A stretch of 59,336 nt of DNA from Clostridia bacterium (GCA_017504305.1 JAFVRJ010000013.1:1-59336), one strand, 5' to 3'; positions 35,307 to 42,744 are shown, counted from the stretch's first letter. The notes: generated by a model not told the origin, from the letters alone. Translations and numbers: made by a program.

Positions 35307-36332
35307 ATGTTGAAAATTGGTATCATTGGCGCAGGCCGTATTGGTAAAGTGCATGCAGAGAGCGTTACGAGATTCGTCAAGAACGCAGAAGTTAAGGCTA
35401 TAGCCGATCCCTTCATCAACGCCGAAACCGAGGCGTGGGCAAAGGCTCAAGGCATCAAGGAAGTTTATACCGACTATCATAAGATTTTAGAGGATAAAGA
35501 AATCGAAATAGTCCTTATTTGCTCCTCGACCGATACTCACTCCAAGATTTCTTTGGAAGCAATCGCAGCAGGCAAGCATATTTTCTGCGAAAAGCCCATC
35601 GATCACGACGTTAACAAGATTAAGGAAGTCATGGACGCCCTTAAGAACTCTAACGTAAAGTATCAAGTAGGCTTCAACCGCCGTTTCGACCATAACTTTA
35701 TGGCTGCCCGCGAAGCTGTTAAAGCAGGCAAGATCGGTGATCTAAACATATTAAAGATCTGCTCTCGCGATCCCGGTGCACCTCCGGTAAGCTACATCAA
35801 GGTATCCGGCGGAATCTTCCTCGACATGACCATCCACGATTTCGATATGGTAAGATTTATGTCCGGTGACGAAGTAGAAGAAGTTTACGCTATTGGTGGC
35901 GTATTGGTTGATCCCGCTATAGGCGAAGCCGGTGATATCGATACCGCTATTATCACCTTAAAGCTCAAGAGTGGCGCTCTTGCCGTTATCGATAACTGCC
36001 GTAGAGCAACTTACGGCTACGATCAAAGAGTAGAAGCCTTTGGTAGCCTTGGTCAAGTAGCAATCGGCAACGATACCGATTCACTTGCAGTAATTTCCAA
36101 CGCAGACGGCGTTACCGCTGAAAAACCAAAGCTATTCTTCCTCGAGCGTTATATGCAAGCATACACCGCAGAAGTTGATAGCTTCATACAAGCAGTAGTA
36201 AACGACACCCCCACCGAGGTCAACGTTGTAGACGGCCTAAAGCCCGTACTTATCGGCCTCGCAGCAAAACTTTCGCTTAAAGAAAATCGTCCCGTAAAGA
36301 TCGCAGAGATCGAAGCACAATACGGACTTTAA
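35307..36332 (+). CDS. iolG: Inositol 2-dehydrogenase IolG
   Basis: 341 residues, Gfo/Idh/MocA family. Rossmann start 'IGIIGAGRIGKVHAESV', catalytic 'FCEKPID', and 'GGIFLDMTIHDFDMVRFM' with the Asp and His that relay protons. It oxidises myo-inositol to scyllo-inosose, the first pathway step. AAGGAG precedes the ATG. Alone the family call would leave the substrate open; the iolB, iolD and iolE neighbours decide it. iolC, iolA and the aldolase iolJ are not in this operon. Confidence 0.9.
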   Translation: MLKIGIIGAGRIGKVHAESVTRFVKNAEVKAIADPFINAETEAWAKAQGIKEVYTDYHKILEDKEIEIVLICSSTDTHSKISLEAIAAGKHIFCEKPIDHDVNKIKEVMDALKNSNVKYQVGFNRRFDHNFMAAREAVKAGKIGDLNILKICSRDPGAPPVSYIKVSGGIFLDMTIHDFDMVRFMSGDEVEEVYAIGGVLVDPAIGEAGDIDTAIITLKLKSGALAVIDNCRRATYGYDQRVEAFGSLGQVAIGNDTDSLAVISNADGVTAEKPKLFFLERYMQAYTAEVDSFIQAVVNDTPTEVNVVDGLKPVLIGLAAKLSLKENRPVKIAEIEAQYGL

Positions 36333-36347
36333 TAAACCAAATGCCGT

Positions 36348-36371
36348 TAGCGCGATACCTAAATCGCGCTA
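36348..36371 (+). other. Hairpin between iolG and the phospholipase-like gene
   Basis: Perfect stem TAGCGCGAT / ATCGCGCTA (36348-36356 with 36363-36371), loop ACCTAA, no U-tail. It could stabilise the upstream iol mRNA or act as a processing site inside the operon. Confidence 0.6.
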
Positions 36372-36393
36372 ATCGGTTGCATAGGAGGAAGCT

Positions 36394-37320
36394 ATGCCAA
36401 ATCTAATTACACATATTTGGTTTGCCGGTGAAGTGGCAAACTGTCTTCCCAAGGAAATAGCCGACGTATGCTTAAAGCACAAGGATGCTTTTATACTCGG
36501 CAACCTCGGGCCCGACTTTATGTACGCCCTTCGCGAGATGGGATTTAGCACGCGTAGCTATCCCAACGAGTTGCACCATAACCGCCAACACAAGACCTTT
36601 GAGGCTATAGCGGAGTACTTAAGAAACAATGATAATCCTGAAGCGTATGCGTACGCTCTCGGTATGATATGTCACTACGCAGCAGATAAAAACATCCATC
36701 CCTTCGTAAACGCTTTTTGTGAAGGCAAGGTAACCACCGCTCTCGAGGTAGAGGCTATGGCTTCGGCTCACGGACTTATCGAAAGCGCCATTGACACCTA
36801 TATTGTTACCGAGCGTATGGGAATAAGCAATCCCAACGATTACCGTCCCGACAAGGCGATGAAGAGTAAGAAGAAAACGCGCCGTCAAATAGCCAAAATG
36901 TTTGTTAGTGCCATTGACGAGCTTCACGGCTATACGCTTACGGAAGCTAAAGCAAGTTTATCTTTCGAGGTAACCAGATTGTTCTTAAAAGTTGCTAACG
37001 ATCCGCACGGTATAAGAAGACCGATATTCAGAGCTTTGGAAAAGCTTGTTATGGGTGGCTCGATGAAGGTTACCGCCCTTATGCGTCCGCCCGTTCATTA
37101 CGGCGAAATCGATTATTTGAATTTCGACCGCACGCCTTACCGCGCGATAAGGAACAAAGAGGGTGACCTAACTCTTAACGCGTTGGAAGTATTGGACGTA
37201 GCAAAGCGCGAAGCACTCGAGTATTACGTTCCCGCGCTCTATAGCGCAGTGGAAAACGGTACGCCTCTTGATGCAACAATGTTTGCCGTCAACTATGAGG
37301 GCGTAGAAGCAGGTAATTAA
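36394..37320 (+). CDS. Zinc-dependent phospholipase C-like protein
   Basis: 308 residues. Metal-binding residues of the zinc phospholipase C/S1-P1 type are visible: 'PNLITHIWFAG' (N-terminal His), 'FILGNLGPDFMY' (Asp), 'ELHHNRQHKTFEAI', 'ALGMICHYAADKNIHPFVNAF' (His-x3-Asp, His). The classical enzyme is secreted and cleaves phosphatidylcholine; this protein has no signal peptide, so it is probably cytoplasmic and its substrate is unknown. AGGAGG precedes the ATG. It lies in the inositol operon, after a hairpin, and is followed by a weak terminator. A link with release of inositol from lipids is speculative. Confidence 0.8.
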   Translation: MPNLITHIWFAGEVANCLPKEIADVCLKHKDAFILGNLGPDFMYALREMGFSTRSYPNELHHNRQHKTFEAIAEYLRNNDNPEAYAYALGMICHYAADKNIHPFVNAFCEGKVTTALEVEAMASAHGLIESAIDTYIVTERMGISNPNDYRPDKAMKSKKKTRRQIAKMFVSAIDELHGYTLTEAKASLSFEVTRLFLKVANDPHGIRRPIFRALEKLVMGGSMKVTALMRPPVHYGEIDYLNFDRTPYRAIRNKEGDLTLNALEVLDVAKREALEYYVPALYSAVENGTPLDATMFAVNYEGVEAGN

Positions 37321-37323
37321 CCT

Positions 37324-37352
37324 TAACCGCGGGCAACTGCGGTTTTTTTATA
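37324..37352 (+). terminator. Weak intrinsic terminator inside the operon
   Basis: Stem AACCGC / GCGGTT (37325-37330 with 37339-37344), 8-base loop, U-run. The short stem suggests partial termination, leaving some read-through into the flavoprotein gene 13 bases later. Confidence 0.65.
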
Positions 37353-37363
37353 GGAGGCTAAAA

Positions 37364-38710
37364 ATGGAAAACGTTAAGTACGACGTAGTAATAATAGGTG
37401 CCGCAACAAGCGGAGCTTTCTTTGCTAAACGCATGGCGCAAAAGGGTTACAAGGTAAAAGTAATCGAAAAATTATCCAAAGAAACTCTTGGTCGTCGCTT
37501 GGATATATTCCACGTAGCAAAGATGGAGTTTGATAGATTTGGGTTACCTAAAGTGAAGAAAGGGGATCTCGAGTGGGCGTTTGAGTTTGATGATAACTTT
37601 ACCGCATCTCCGTATGACAACTACCCCAAAAGGAACGTTGGTACCATTGTAGGCATGCATATGGCAGAGTACATTGCACTTATGAACAAAGAGGCGATGG
37701 AGGCCGGTGCGGAGTTTGAGTATGATGCTCCTTTTGAAGATTTTATATATGAAGATGGTAAAATTGTAGGTGTAGTTTACGGCGGTGGTAAAGAGTTACT
37801 ATCTAAGGTAGTGGTGGATTGCTCGGGTACCGCATCAGCATCCCGTCGTAAGTTGCCAAACGATTACGGCGTCGAAAACTTTGAGATCACTCCCGAAGAC
37901 AAGTTCTACGTAATACTCCGTTACGTCAAGTTCCTTGACGGCAAAGATTACCACCATAGCAGTAGGGGATGGCCCTTCTACAAAACTTGGATTGCCCCCT
38001 GTGCCGATCCTGAAGGCGCTATCATCGGTATCGGAGCCTGTCATAGCTATGACTATGCCGAGCAAATTTACGCTAAGTTCGAAAAAGATATCAATCTTCC
38101 CCCATACGAGCTAACCCGCATTGAAAAGGGCACCACTCCGTATACCCGTTGCCCCTATAGCTTTGTTGGCGATAACTATATCGTATCAGGCGATGCAGCG
38201 TGTCTTACCAAGCCCAACAACGGCGAAGGCGTTACGAGTAGTATGGTTCAAATGGTTATTGCCACCGAGGTTTTAGATAAAGCTCTCAAAGCAGGCGACA
38301 CCTCCAAGGAAGCACTTTGGGAAATCAACGTCAGATACAACGAGGAGCAGGGTGCCGACTTCTGCTTCACCCGTGCCGTTCTTACCAAAGCCGTCAACGC
38401 AACTCGCGATGAGTTCGAGTACTTCTTCAAAAAGGATATAATCTTCTCCGAGAAGTTCCTTGATAGCGTAAACGCCGGCCCCGCTGTAAAGATGACTTTA
38501 GGTGATATTCTGCATATCGCAGGTGGTATAATTTCCGGCTTATTCACCAAGCAATTAAGCTTCAACTCCCTCAAACTTCTCATCGAAGGAATCACTCTTG
38601 GTAATGAATTAAAACTCCATTACCTCGATTTCCCCTCCACTCCCGCCGATTACGATTCTTGGGTTTTGAGGGCGAATGAGTTATGGGCCAAAGTCGGCAA
38701 AATGAAATAG
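37364..38710 (+). CDS. FAD-dependent oxidoreductase, geranylgeranyl reductase-like
   Basis: 448 residues. FAD-binding start 'YDVVIIGAATSGAFFAKRMAQKGYKVKVIEK' (G-A-A-T-S-G), second FAD motif 'YIVSGDAACLTKPNNGEGVTSSM', both characteristic of the geranylgeranyl-reductase branch of flavoproteins. Family members reduce polyprenyl chains or hydroxylate aromatic rings; the substrate here is unknown. AGGAGG precedes the ATG. It is the last gene of the inositol operon, and its stop codon lies inside the outer arm of repeat element E5. Confidence 0.85.
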   Translation: MENVKYDVVIIGAATSGAFFAKRMAQKGYKVKVIEKLSKETLGRRLDIFHVAKMEFDRFGLPKVKKGDLEWAFEFDDNFTASPYDNYPKRNVGTIVGMHMAEYIALMNKEAMEAGAEFEYDAPFEDFIYEDGKIVGVVYGGGKELLSKVVVDCSGTASASRRKLPNDYGVENFEITPEDKFYVILRYVKFLDGKDYHHSSRGWPFYKTWIAPCADPEGAIIGIGACHSYDYAEQIYAKFEKDINLPPYELTRIEKGTTPYTRCPYSFVGDNYIVSGDAACLTKPNNGEGVTSSMVQMVIATEVLDKALKAGDTSKEALWEINVRYNEEQGADFCFTRAVLTKAVNATRDEFEYFFKKDIIFSEKFLDSVNAGPAVKMTLGDILHIAGGIISGLFTKQLSFNSLKLLIEGITLGNELKLHYLDFPSTPADYDSWVLRANELWAKVGKMK

Positions 38711-38879
38711 TAGGTCTCGCATAAAAGGCGCATTACTTTGTTAAAAAGCCTCCGACTGCAAGTCACGTACGAGTTAGTACGCTCCTTTGGTCGGAGGCTT
38801 TTTGTCGCGTACTGCTATTTTCTGCGAGACCTACTATTGCATTTTATTATTCGTTATGCTTGCTTCTCCGCGGTCTAAC
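38707..38879 (+). repeat. Dispersed nested-hairpin element, copy E5
   Basis: Outer arms ATAGTAGGTCTCGCA (38707-38721, containing the upstream stop codon) and TGCGAGACCTACTAT (38823-38837), 15 of 15 complementary. Middle stem AAAAAGCCTCCGAC / GTCGGAGGCTTTTT (38743-38756 with 38790-38803), 14 of 14. Inner stem CGTAC / GTACG (38766-38770 with 38777-38781). Tail TGCTTCTCCGCGGTCTAA (38860-38877). With E6 to E8 it fills the 601-base gap 38711-39311. Confidence 0.88.
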
Positions 38880-38894
38880 CAACGGCATATAATC

Positions 38895-39005
38895 ATCGCA
38901 ATATATCACAACTAAACAAAAGCCCCACTCGGTCGTTTACGTGGAGTCGAACTCCCGTCGTGGGGTTTTGTATTTGTTTGTCTTGCTCGGTTCTCTGTGG
39001 TCTAA
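38895..39005 (+). repeat. Dispersed nested-hairpin element, copy E6
   Basis: Box ATCGCAATATATCACAA, middle stem CCCCAC / GTGGGG (38923-38928 with 38960-38965) with a flanking T-run, joints CGGTC and CTCCCGTCG, tail TCTTGCTCGGTTCTCTGTGG. The inner stem differs: GGAGT / ACTCC (38943-38947 with 38951-38955). Confidence 0.8.
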
Positions 39006-39020
39006 TCGACCGATACAACC

Positions 39021-39130
39021 ATCGCAATACTTCACAAAATAAAAGCTCCCTGCAGGTTACGTACGTATTAGTACGCTCCCATTGGGGGCTTTTTATTTTT
39101 GCTTGTCTTGCTCGGTTCTCTGCGGTCTAC
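39021..39130 (+). repeat. Dispersed nested-hairpin element, copy E7
   Basis: Box ATCGCAATACTTCACAAAA, middle stem AAAAGCTCCC / GGGGGCTTTT (39041-39050 with 39085-39094, one U:G pair), inner stem CGTAC / GTACG (39060-39064 with 39071-39075), tail TCTTGCTCGGTTCTCTGCGG. Lies head to tail with E6 at a spacing of about 125 bases. Confidence 0.82.
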
Positions 39131-39139
39131 ATCTTTTAT

Positions 39140-39233
39140 TAAGCTTTAGTACAGCGCTGTCACGTACGATTTAGTACGCGCCTGTCGGAAGTTGTGCCCT
39201 TTTATTTGTCTTGCTCGCTTCTCCGCGGTCTAC
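39140..39233 (+). repeat. Dispersed nested-hairpin element, copy E8, decayed
   Basis: Inner stem CGTAC / GTACG (39163-39167 with 39174-39178), right joint and tail TCTTGCTCGCTTCTCCGCGG are kept, but the 5' box and the middle stem are largely lost. Looks like an eroded member of the tandem array. Confidence 0.7.
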
Positions 39234-39265
39234 GTCCTATATATAAGCTTTGAATTACTTCATAA

Positions 39266-39296
39266 AACAAAAAAGGCACGCTCATCGGCGTGCCCT
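39266..39296 (-). terminator. Terminator of the minus-strand malL operon
   Basis: Stem GGCACGC / GCGTGCC (39275-39281 with 39288-39294), loop TCATCG on the plus strand; the A-run at 39266-39274 gives the U-tail on the minus strand. Confidence 0.85.
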
Positions 39297-39311
39297 TGAT
39301 GTTTTTATAAA

Positions 39312-39692
39312 TTAAAAGCTGATAAGACCACTCATTATAGCATATGCTGCGGCTGCAATGATTACGTCGATTATAAGTACAATCGGTAATGCAACTCTTG
39401 CAAAGGTGCGCTTGGAAGGATTTACCTTGCCGTTCTTTTTGCCACTCCAAGCGATAAGCGCAATTATATTGACAATAGGTATTAAGCTTACTATCAACGT
39501 TCCCCACCATGTTTTGGTGCTGATTACGTCCGCTTGAATCTTCATCGGCTTGTTTTCAGCATCCTTCTTCTTGCGGTATTGGGTATAATCTGTAGGATAG
39601 TAGGGGTCGCGCGTAGCGGCTGCGTAGGCTTCACGCTTCGCTTGCTTTTTGGTTACCGGCTTCTTTTTAGCTTCTTTCTTGTTTTTTGCCAT
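39312..39692 (-). CDS. Small basic membrane protein of unknown function
   Basis: 126 residues. N-terminal third is very basic ('KNKKEAKKKPVTKKQAKREAY'), followed by a hydrophilic linker and two membrane segments ('WWGTLIVSLIPIVNIIALIAW', 'ARVALPIVLIIDVIIAAAAYAIM'). Not recognised beyond a general small-membrane-protein pattern. The ATG at 39692 follows GGAGAA, 10 bases after the malL stop, so it is co-transcribed with malL and ends before a terminator. The basic tail may contact nucleic acid or lipid headgroups; this is only a guess. Confidence 0.7.
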   Translation of the reverse strand: MAKNKKEAKKKPVTKKQAKREAYAAATRDPYYPTDYTQYRKKKDAENKPMKIQADVISTKTWWGTLIVSLIPIVNIIALIAWSGKKNGKVNPSKRTFARVALPIVLIIDVIIAAAAYAIMSGLISF

Positions 39693-39702
39693 AACTATTC
39701 TC

Positions 39703-41382
39703 CTATACAATCAAGTATACCATACTTTCGTAAGGGCGTAAAGTCATTTTTTTGAGCTCTTTGCGGTCGTAACCATAGTTGTGTAACTCTAAACTGCACT
39801 CGCTGTATGCAAAAGAGTTGGGTAGAGTCAACTCAACTTCCTTATTCTTGAAGTTGCATATTACTATCAAACGCTTGCCTTCCCAAGATCTCTCGTAACA
39901 ATACAAATCTTTGGAGCCGGTATTGAACTCTTTATATAGTCCGTTGCGTATTACGTCACTGCCTAAACGATACTTGATTATTTGACGATAGAAGTTCAAA
40001 ATAGAATCTTCATCTTGCTCTGCTTCAGCTACGTTGATGTCGACGTAGTTGGGGTTGATAGGCATCCACGGCTTGCCGGAAGTAAAGCCTGCGTTGACAC
40101 CGCTATCCCATTGCATAGGGGTTCTTGCGTGGTCGCGGGCTCTGATTAAGAATACCTTATGAACAAGTTTTGCAAGCGGTTTTTCGAATACGCCAAGCAC
40201 CTTTCTTACGTATGCAACCAAAACGTCTTGGTATTCGTCCAAATTCTTAAACGGATAGTTTGTCATACCAATCTCTTGACCTTGGTATACGTAAGGTAGA
40301 CCTTGTTGACATTGCATCGCTATAGCAAGCATCTTTGCAGCCTCTTTACGATGCTCGCCGTAGTCGCCGGTAAAGCGTCCGAGCGAACGGGGTTGGTCGT
40401 GGTTTTCGAGGTACAAGCTGTTCCAACCTTTGCCTCTTAAGCCGGCTTGCCAACGTGCAAATACCTTCTTAAATTGCTTAAAGCGAAGTTTGCAAGGAAG
40501 CAGTTGCGCGATGGTGTCGCAGTTGACGTGTTCGAATGTGAAAACGGTATCGAGCTCCTCGCGATCTTCTGCGGTATACATAAGACCTTGCTCGATGGTA
40601 ACGCCACTTGCTTCACCAACAGTCATGCAATCGTAATTGGAAAGAACCTCTTTATTAAGTGCGTGTAAATACTCGTGGATGTGAGGACCGTGGGTAAAGT
40701 GCTCGTCACCGCGTATGCCTATATTCCATTTGCCGTTAGGTAGACCTTCTCTCTTGCTGATATAAGTTATAACGTCGCAACGGAATCCGTCCACGCCAAG
40801 ATCCAACCAATATTTTACAAGAGCATGTACTTCCTCGCGCACCTTGGGATTATCCCAGTTGAGGTCGGGTTGCTTTTTGGAGAACAAGTGTAAGTACCAC
40901 TCTCCGCTTGCCTCTTCATACGCCCATGCGGAGCCACCGAAACGAGAGGTCCAATTGTTGGGAGGACGTTTGCCGTTCTTGCCTCTGCCTTTGCGCCAAA
41001 TGTAATAGTCGCGGTAGGGGTTATTCTTGCCCTTAAGAGCCTCTTGGAACCAGTAATGCTCGTCCGAAGTGTGGTTGACAACAAGGTCCATTATAAGTTT
41101 AATACCACGCTCGTGCATGCCGGCGATCATCTCTTTCCAATCGTCCAAAGTGCCGAATTCAGTCATAATATCACGGTAGTCGGATATATCGTAGCCGTTA
41201 TCATCGTTAGGCGATTTATAGCAGGGGGATAGCCAAACGGCGTTTACACCCAAACCCTTAATATAATCTAACTTCGAAATGATACCTTGAATATCACCTA
41301 TACCGTCGCCGTTAGAGTCGCAAAAACTACGTGGATATATTTGATAGATTACGGCATCCTTGTACCAACGGGTTCTTTCCAT
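39703..41382 (-). CDS. malL: Oligo-1,6-glucosidase (GH13)
   Basis: 559 residues. Family 13 motifs are complete: 'DLVVNHTSDEHYWF', nucleophile Asp203 in 'DGFRCDVITYIS', acid/base Glu257 in 'TVGEASG', and 'LENHDQPR'. The Val directly after the nucleophile (D203-V204) is the feature that in this group goes with cleavage of alpha-1,6 bonds of isomaltose and panose rather than maltose. No signal peptide, so it acts on imported sugars. The start at 41382 follows GGAGG. A phosphotrehalase is the main alternative. The upstream region has a hairpin at 41407-41445. Confidence 0.92.
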   Translation of the reverse strand: MERTRWYKDAVIYQIYPRSFCDSNGDGIGDIQGIISKLDYIKGLGVNAVWLSPCYKSPNDDNGYDISDYRDIMTEFGTLDDWKEMIAGMHERGIKLIMDLVVNHTSDEHYWFQEALKGKNNPYRDYYIWRKGRGKNGKRPPNNWTSRFGGSAWAYEEASGEWYLHLFSKKQPDLNWDNPKVREEVHALVKYWLDLGVDGFRCDVITYISKREGLPNGKWNIGIRGDEHFTHGPHIHEYLHALNKEVLSNYDCMTVGEASGVTIEQGLMYTAEDREELDTVFTFEHVNCDTIAQLLPCKLRFKQFKKVFARWQAGLRGKGWNSLYLENHDQPRSLGRFTGDYGEHRKEAAKMLAIAMQCQQGLPYVYQGQEIGMTNYPFKNLDEYQDVLVAYVRKVLGVFEKPLAKLVHKVFLIRARDHARTPMQWDSGVNAGFTSGKPWMPINPNYVDINVAEAEQDEDSILNFYRQIIKYRLGSDVIRNGLYKEFNTGSKDLYCYERSWEGKRLIVICNFKNKEVELTLPNSFAYSECSLELHNYGYDRKELKKMTLRPYESMVYLIV

Positions 41383-41406
41383 AGTGTTCCTCCATATAAA
41401 CAAAGC

Positions 41407-41445
41407 GCATAACAATTACCCGCCTTAAGCGAGCTATCGTTATGC
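41407..41445 (-). promoter_or_regulatory. Hairpin in the region before malL
   Basis: GCATAAC / GTTATGC (41407-41413 with 41439-41445), with further partial pairing inside, between the upstream terminator and the malL ribosome site. It may be a leader structure or an operator. No clear promoter was found here, so malL may be read in part from upstream. Confidence 0.45.
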
Positions 41446-41454
41446 TGCAGTAAG

Positions 41455-41476
41455 TTTTGGGGCAAAGCCCCTAAAA
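41455..41476 (-). terminator. Bidirectional terminator after the PC4-like gene
   Basis: TTTTGGGGC / GCCCC(T)AAAA (41455-41463 with 41467-41476), loop AAA, T-rich on the minus-strand exit side. Confidence 0.75.
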
Positions 41477-41483
41477 ATATTAA

Positions 41484-41708
41484 TTAGATTTCGAGATTAT
41501 TTAGGATTTCTTTGAGAGCTTTTGCTTCTTCGATGCTCAAAGTCATACCTTTGCCCATTCTCTCGTGATTGGGTGACCATTCGCGGAGGTCGAGGCGGGG
41601 GTCTCTGTCGTTCCAGCTTACGTAGTTAAGCTCTTTGGTCCATCCTCTTGCGGAAGTGCTGAGCACACCACAGGCTTTGGTGATATCGTATTTTAATTCA
41701 GCGGGCAT
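41484..41708 (-). CDS. YdbC/PC4-like single-stranded DNA-binding protein
   Basis: 74 residues. 'SWNDRDPRLDLREWSPNHERMGKGMTLSIEEAKALKEIL' is the pattern of the bacterial YdbC branch of the PC4 (transcriptional coactivator p15) fold, a small beta-sheet dimer that binds single-stranded DNA. The role in bacteria is not settled, with DNA repair or transcription suggested. GGAGGAAGG precedes the ATG. It has its own promoter and terminator, separate from the dnaI-dnaD pair upstream. Confidence 0.88.
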   Translation of the reverse strand: MPAELKYDITKACGVLSTSARGWTKELNYVSWNDRDPRLDLREWSPNHERMGKGMTLSIEEAKALKEILNNLEI

Positions 41709-41740
41709 TAGTCCTTCCTCCTATGCTTGAATTAAAATAA

Positions 41741-41769
41741 ATATAAAGTAATAAACGCGCGCGCGTCAA
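41741..41769 (-). promoter_or_regulatory. Promoter of the PC4-like gene
   Basis: Minus strand TTGACG (41769-41764), 17-base spacer CGCGCGCGTTTATTACT, TTATAT (41746-41741). The spacer begins with four CG repeats. Confidence 0.6.
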
Positions 41770-41809
41770 TAATATTTACTATAATTTTACTTTATATAGT
41801 TATTTTTAA

Positions 41810-42736
41810 TTAATTTAAGCGCAAATCCTTGCCGTTTAGGGTAAGTAAAATGCTTTTTTGCTTGTGGCATAAACGGCTGAAAACGCGGTCGCCGTACTTG
41901 GTGCGCAGGTAGTCTTCGGGGAGGTTTGAGGTGAACGCCGTTGTTTTTTCGTCGCGCTCGTTGATAAGGCAATAAAGATAATTTGCGGTGACGTTATTGA
42001 TGGTGGGCTCGGCGCCGAGGTCGTCGATTACCAAAAGATCACACTCGATAAGTGGCTCCCAGATATCTTGCTTATCCGCTTCACGAGCGAGGTGCATTTT
42101 GAGGAAAAGGGAGTTCATCTCGGCGGAATTTATAACGAGTACGCTAAATCCACTTTGCATAAGGTTGTTTGCAAGTACAGATAGTCCGTAGCTTTTGCCT
42201 ACGCCAACCGCACCGAAAACACCTAAAATCTTCTTTTTATTGAGTGGGAACTTATCGGCAATAAGCTTCAAAATAGCATAGAAGTTTTCATAGCTTTCGC
42301 GGTCTTTTTGAGGAATAATCGAAAGGTCGACCTTATCAAAATCACTCTCGTCCGTTGCGAGCGTGCCACAATGTGCGCGCAAACGTGCGTACACGATTTG
42401 CTTTAAGCAACCGCACTCTGCGCCGTCTATAAATCCGGTATCGTTACAAAGGGGACAAACGGGTTTGCGCTTGAGGTCGTCTTCAACGTAGCCAAGCTCT
42501 TGCATCCTTGCTTGCATTTTGGCAACGATTTCATCGTAACGCGCTTTAAGCTCGCTATAATCTTTATTTTGGGATGCCAAACGTGACATATTTGCGCGCA
42601 AATCGACTTTTTCCGCATTGAGGACGGAGTAAGTGTCGTCGTCGAGCAACGCGTTTAATACTTTTTGCACACGTTGTTCTTCCAAAAACCTTCTCTCTTG
42701 CAAAACGTTATGGGCATCTCTTAAAAATCTCGACAT
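41810..42736 (-). CDS. DnaI/DnaC-type replicative helicase loader
   Basis: 308 residues. N-terminal part has a zinc-binding pattern C94-x2-C97 ... C108-x-C110 ('PVCPLCNDTGFIDGAECGC'), as in DnaI. The C-terminal AAA+ domain has Walker A 'GAVGVGKS', Walker B 'LLVIDDLG' and 'FTSNLPEDYLRTKYGDRVFSRL' (arginine finger region). It loads the replicative helicase at the origin. It lies 8 bases after the dnaD-like gene, the usual dnaD/dnaB-dnaI pairing of Firmicutes. No IS21 partner is near, so an IstB identity is excluded. Confidence 0.9.
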   Translation of the reverse strand: MSRFLRDAHNVLQERRFLEEQRVQKVLNALLDDDTYSVLNAEKVDLRANMSRLASQNKDYSELKARYDEIVAKMQARMQELGYVEDDLKRKPVCPLCNDTGFIDGAECGCLKQIVYARLRAHCGTLATDESDFDKVDLSIIPQKDRESYENFYAILKLIADKFPLNKKKILGVFGAVGVGKSYGLSVLANNLMQSGFSVLVINSAEMNSLFLKMHLAREADKQDIWEPLIECDLLVIDDLGAEPTINNVTANYLYCLINERDEKTTAFTSNLPEDYLRTKYGDRVFSRLCHKQKSILLTLNGKDLRLN

Positions 42737-42744
42737 AATTCCTC

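Noticed and set aside
38853..38880. Integron attC-like site (GTCTAAC fits the RYYYAAC core)
   Set aside because: The paired GTTRRRY site is missing, other tails read GTCTAAA, GTCTAAT or GTCTACA, and the neighbours are housekeeping genes rather than cassettes.
38707..39233. CRISPR array
   Set aside because: The repeats are long, imperfect and structured, spacing is uneven, and no cas genes are present.
41810..42736. IstB transposition helper of an IS21 element
   Set aside because: It has the DnaI-type Cys module, lies next to a dnaD-like gene, and there is no istA or inverted repeat.
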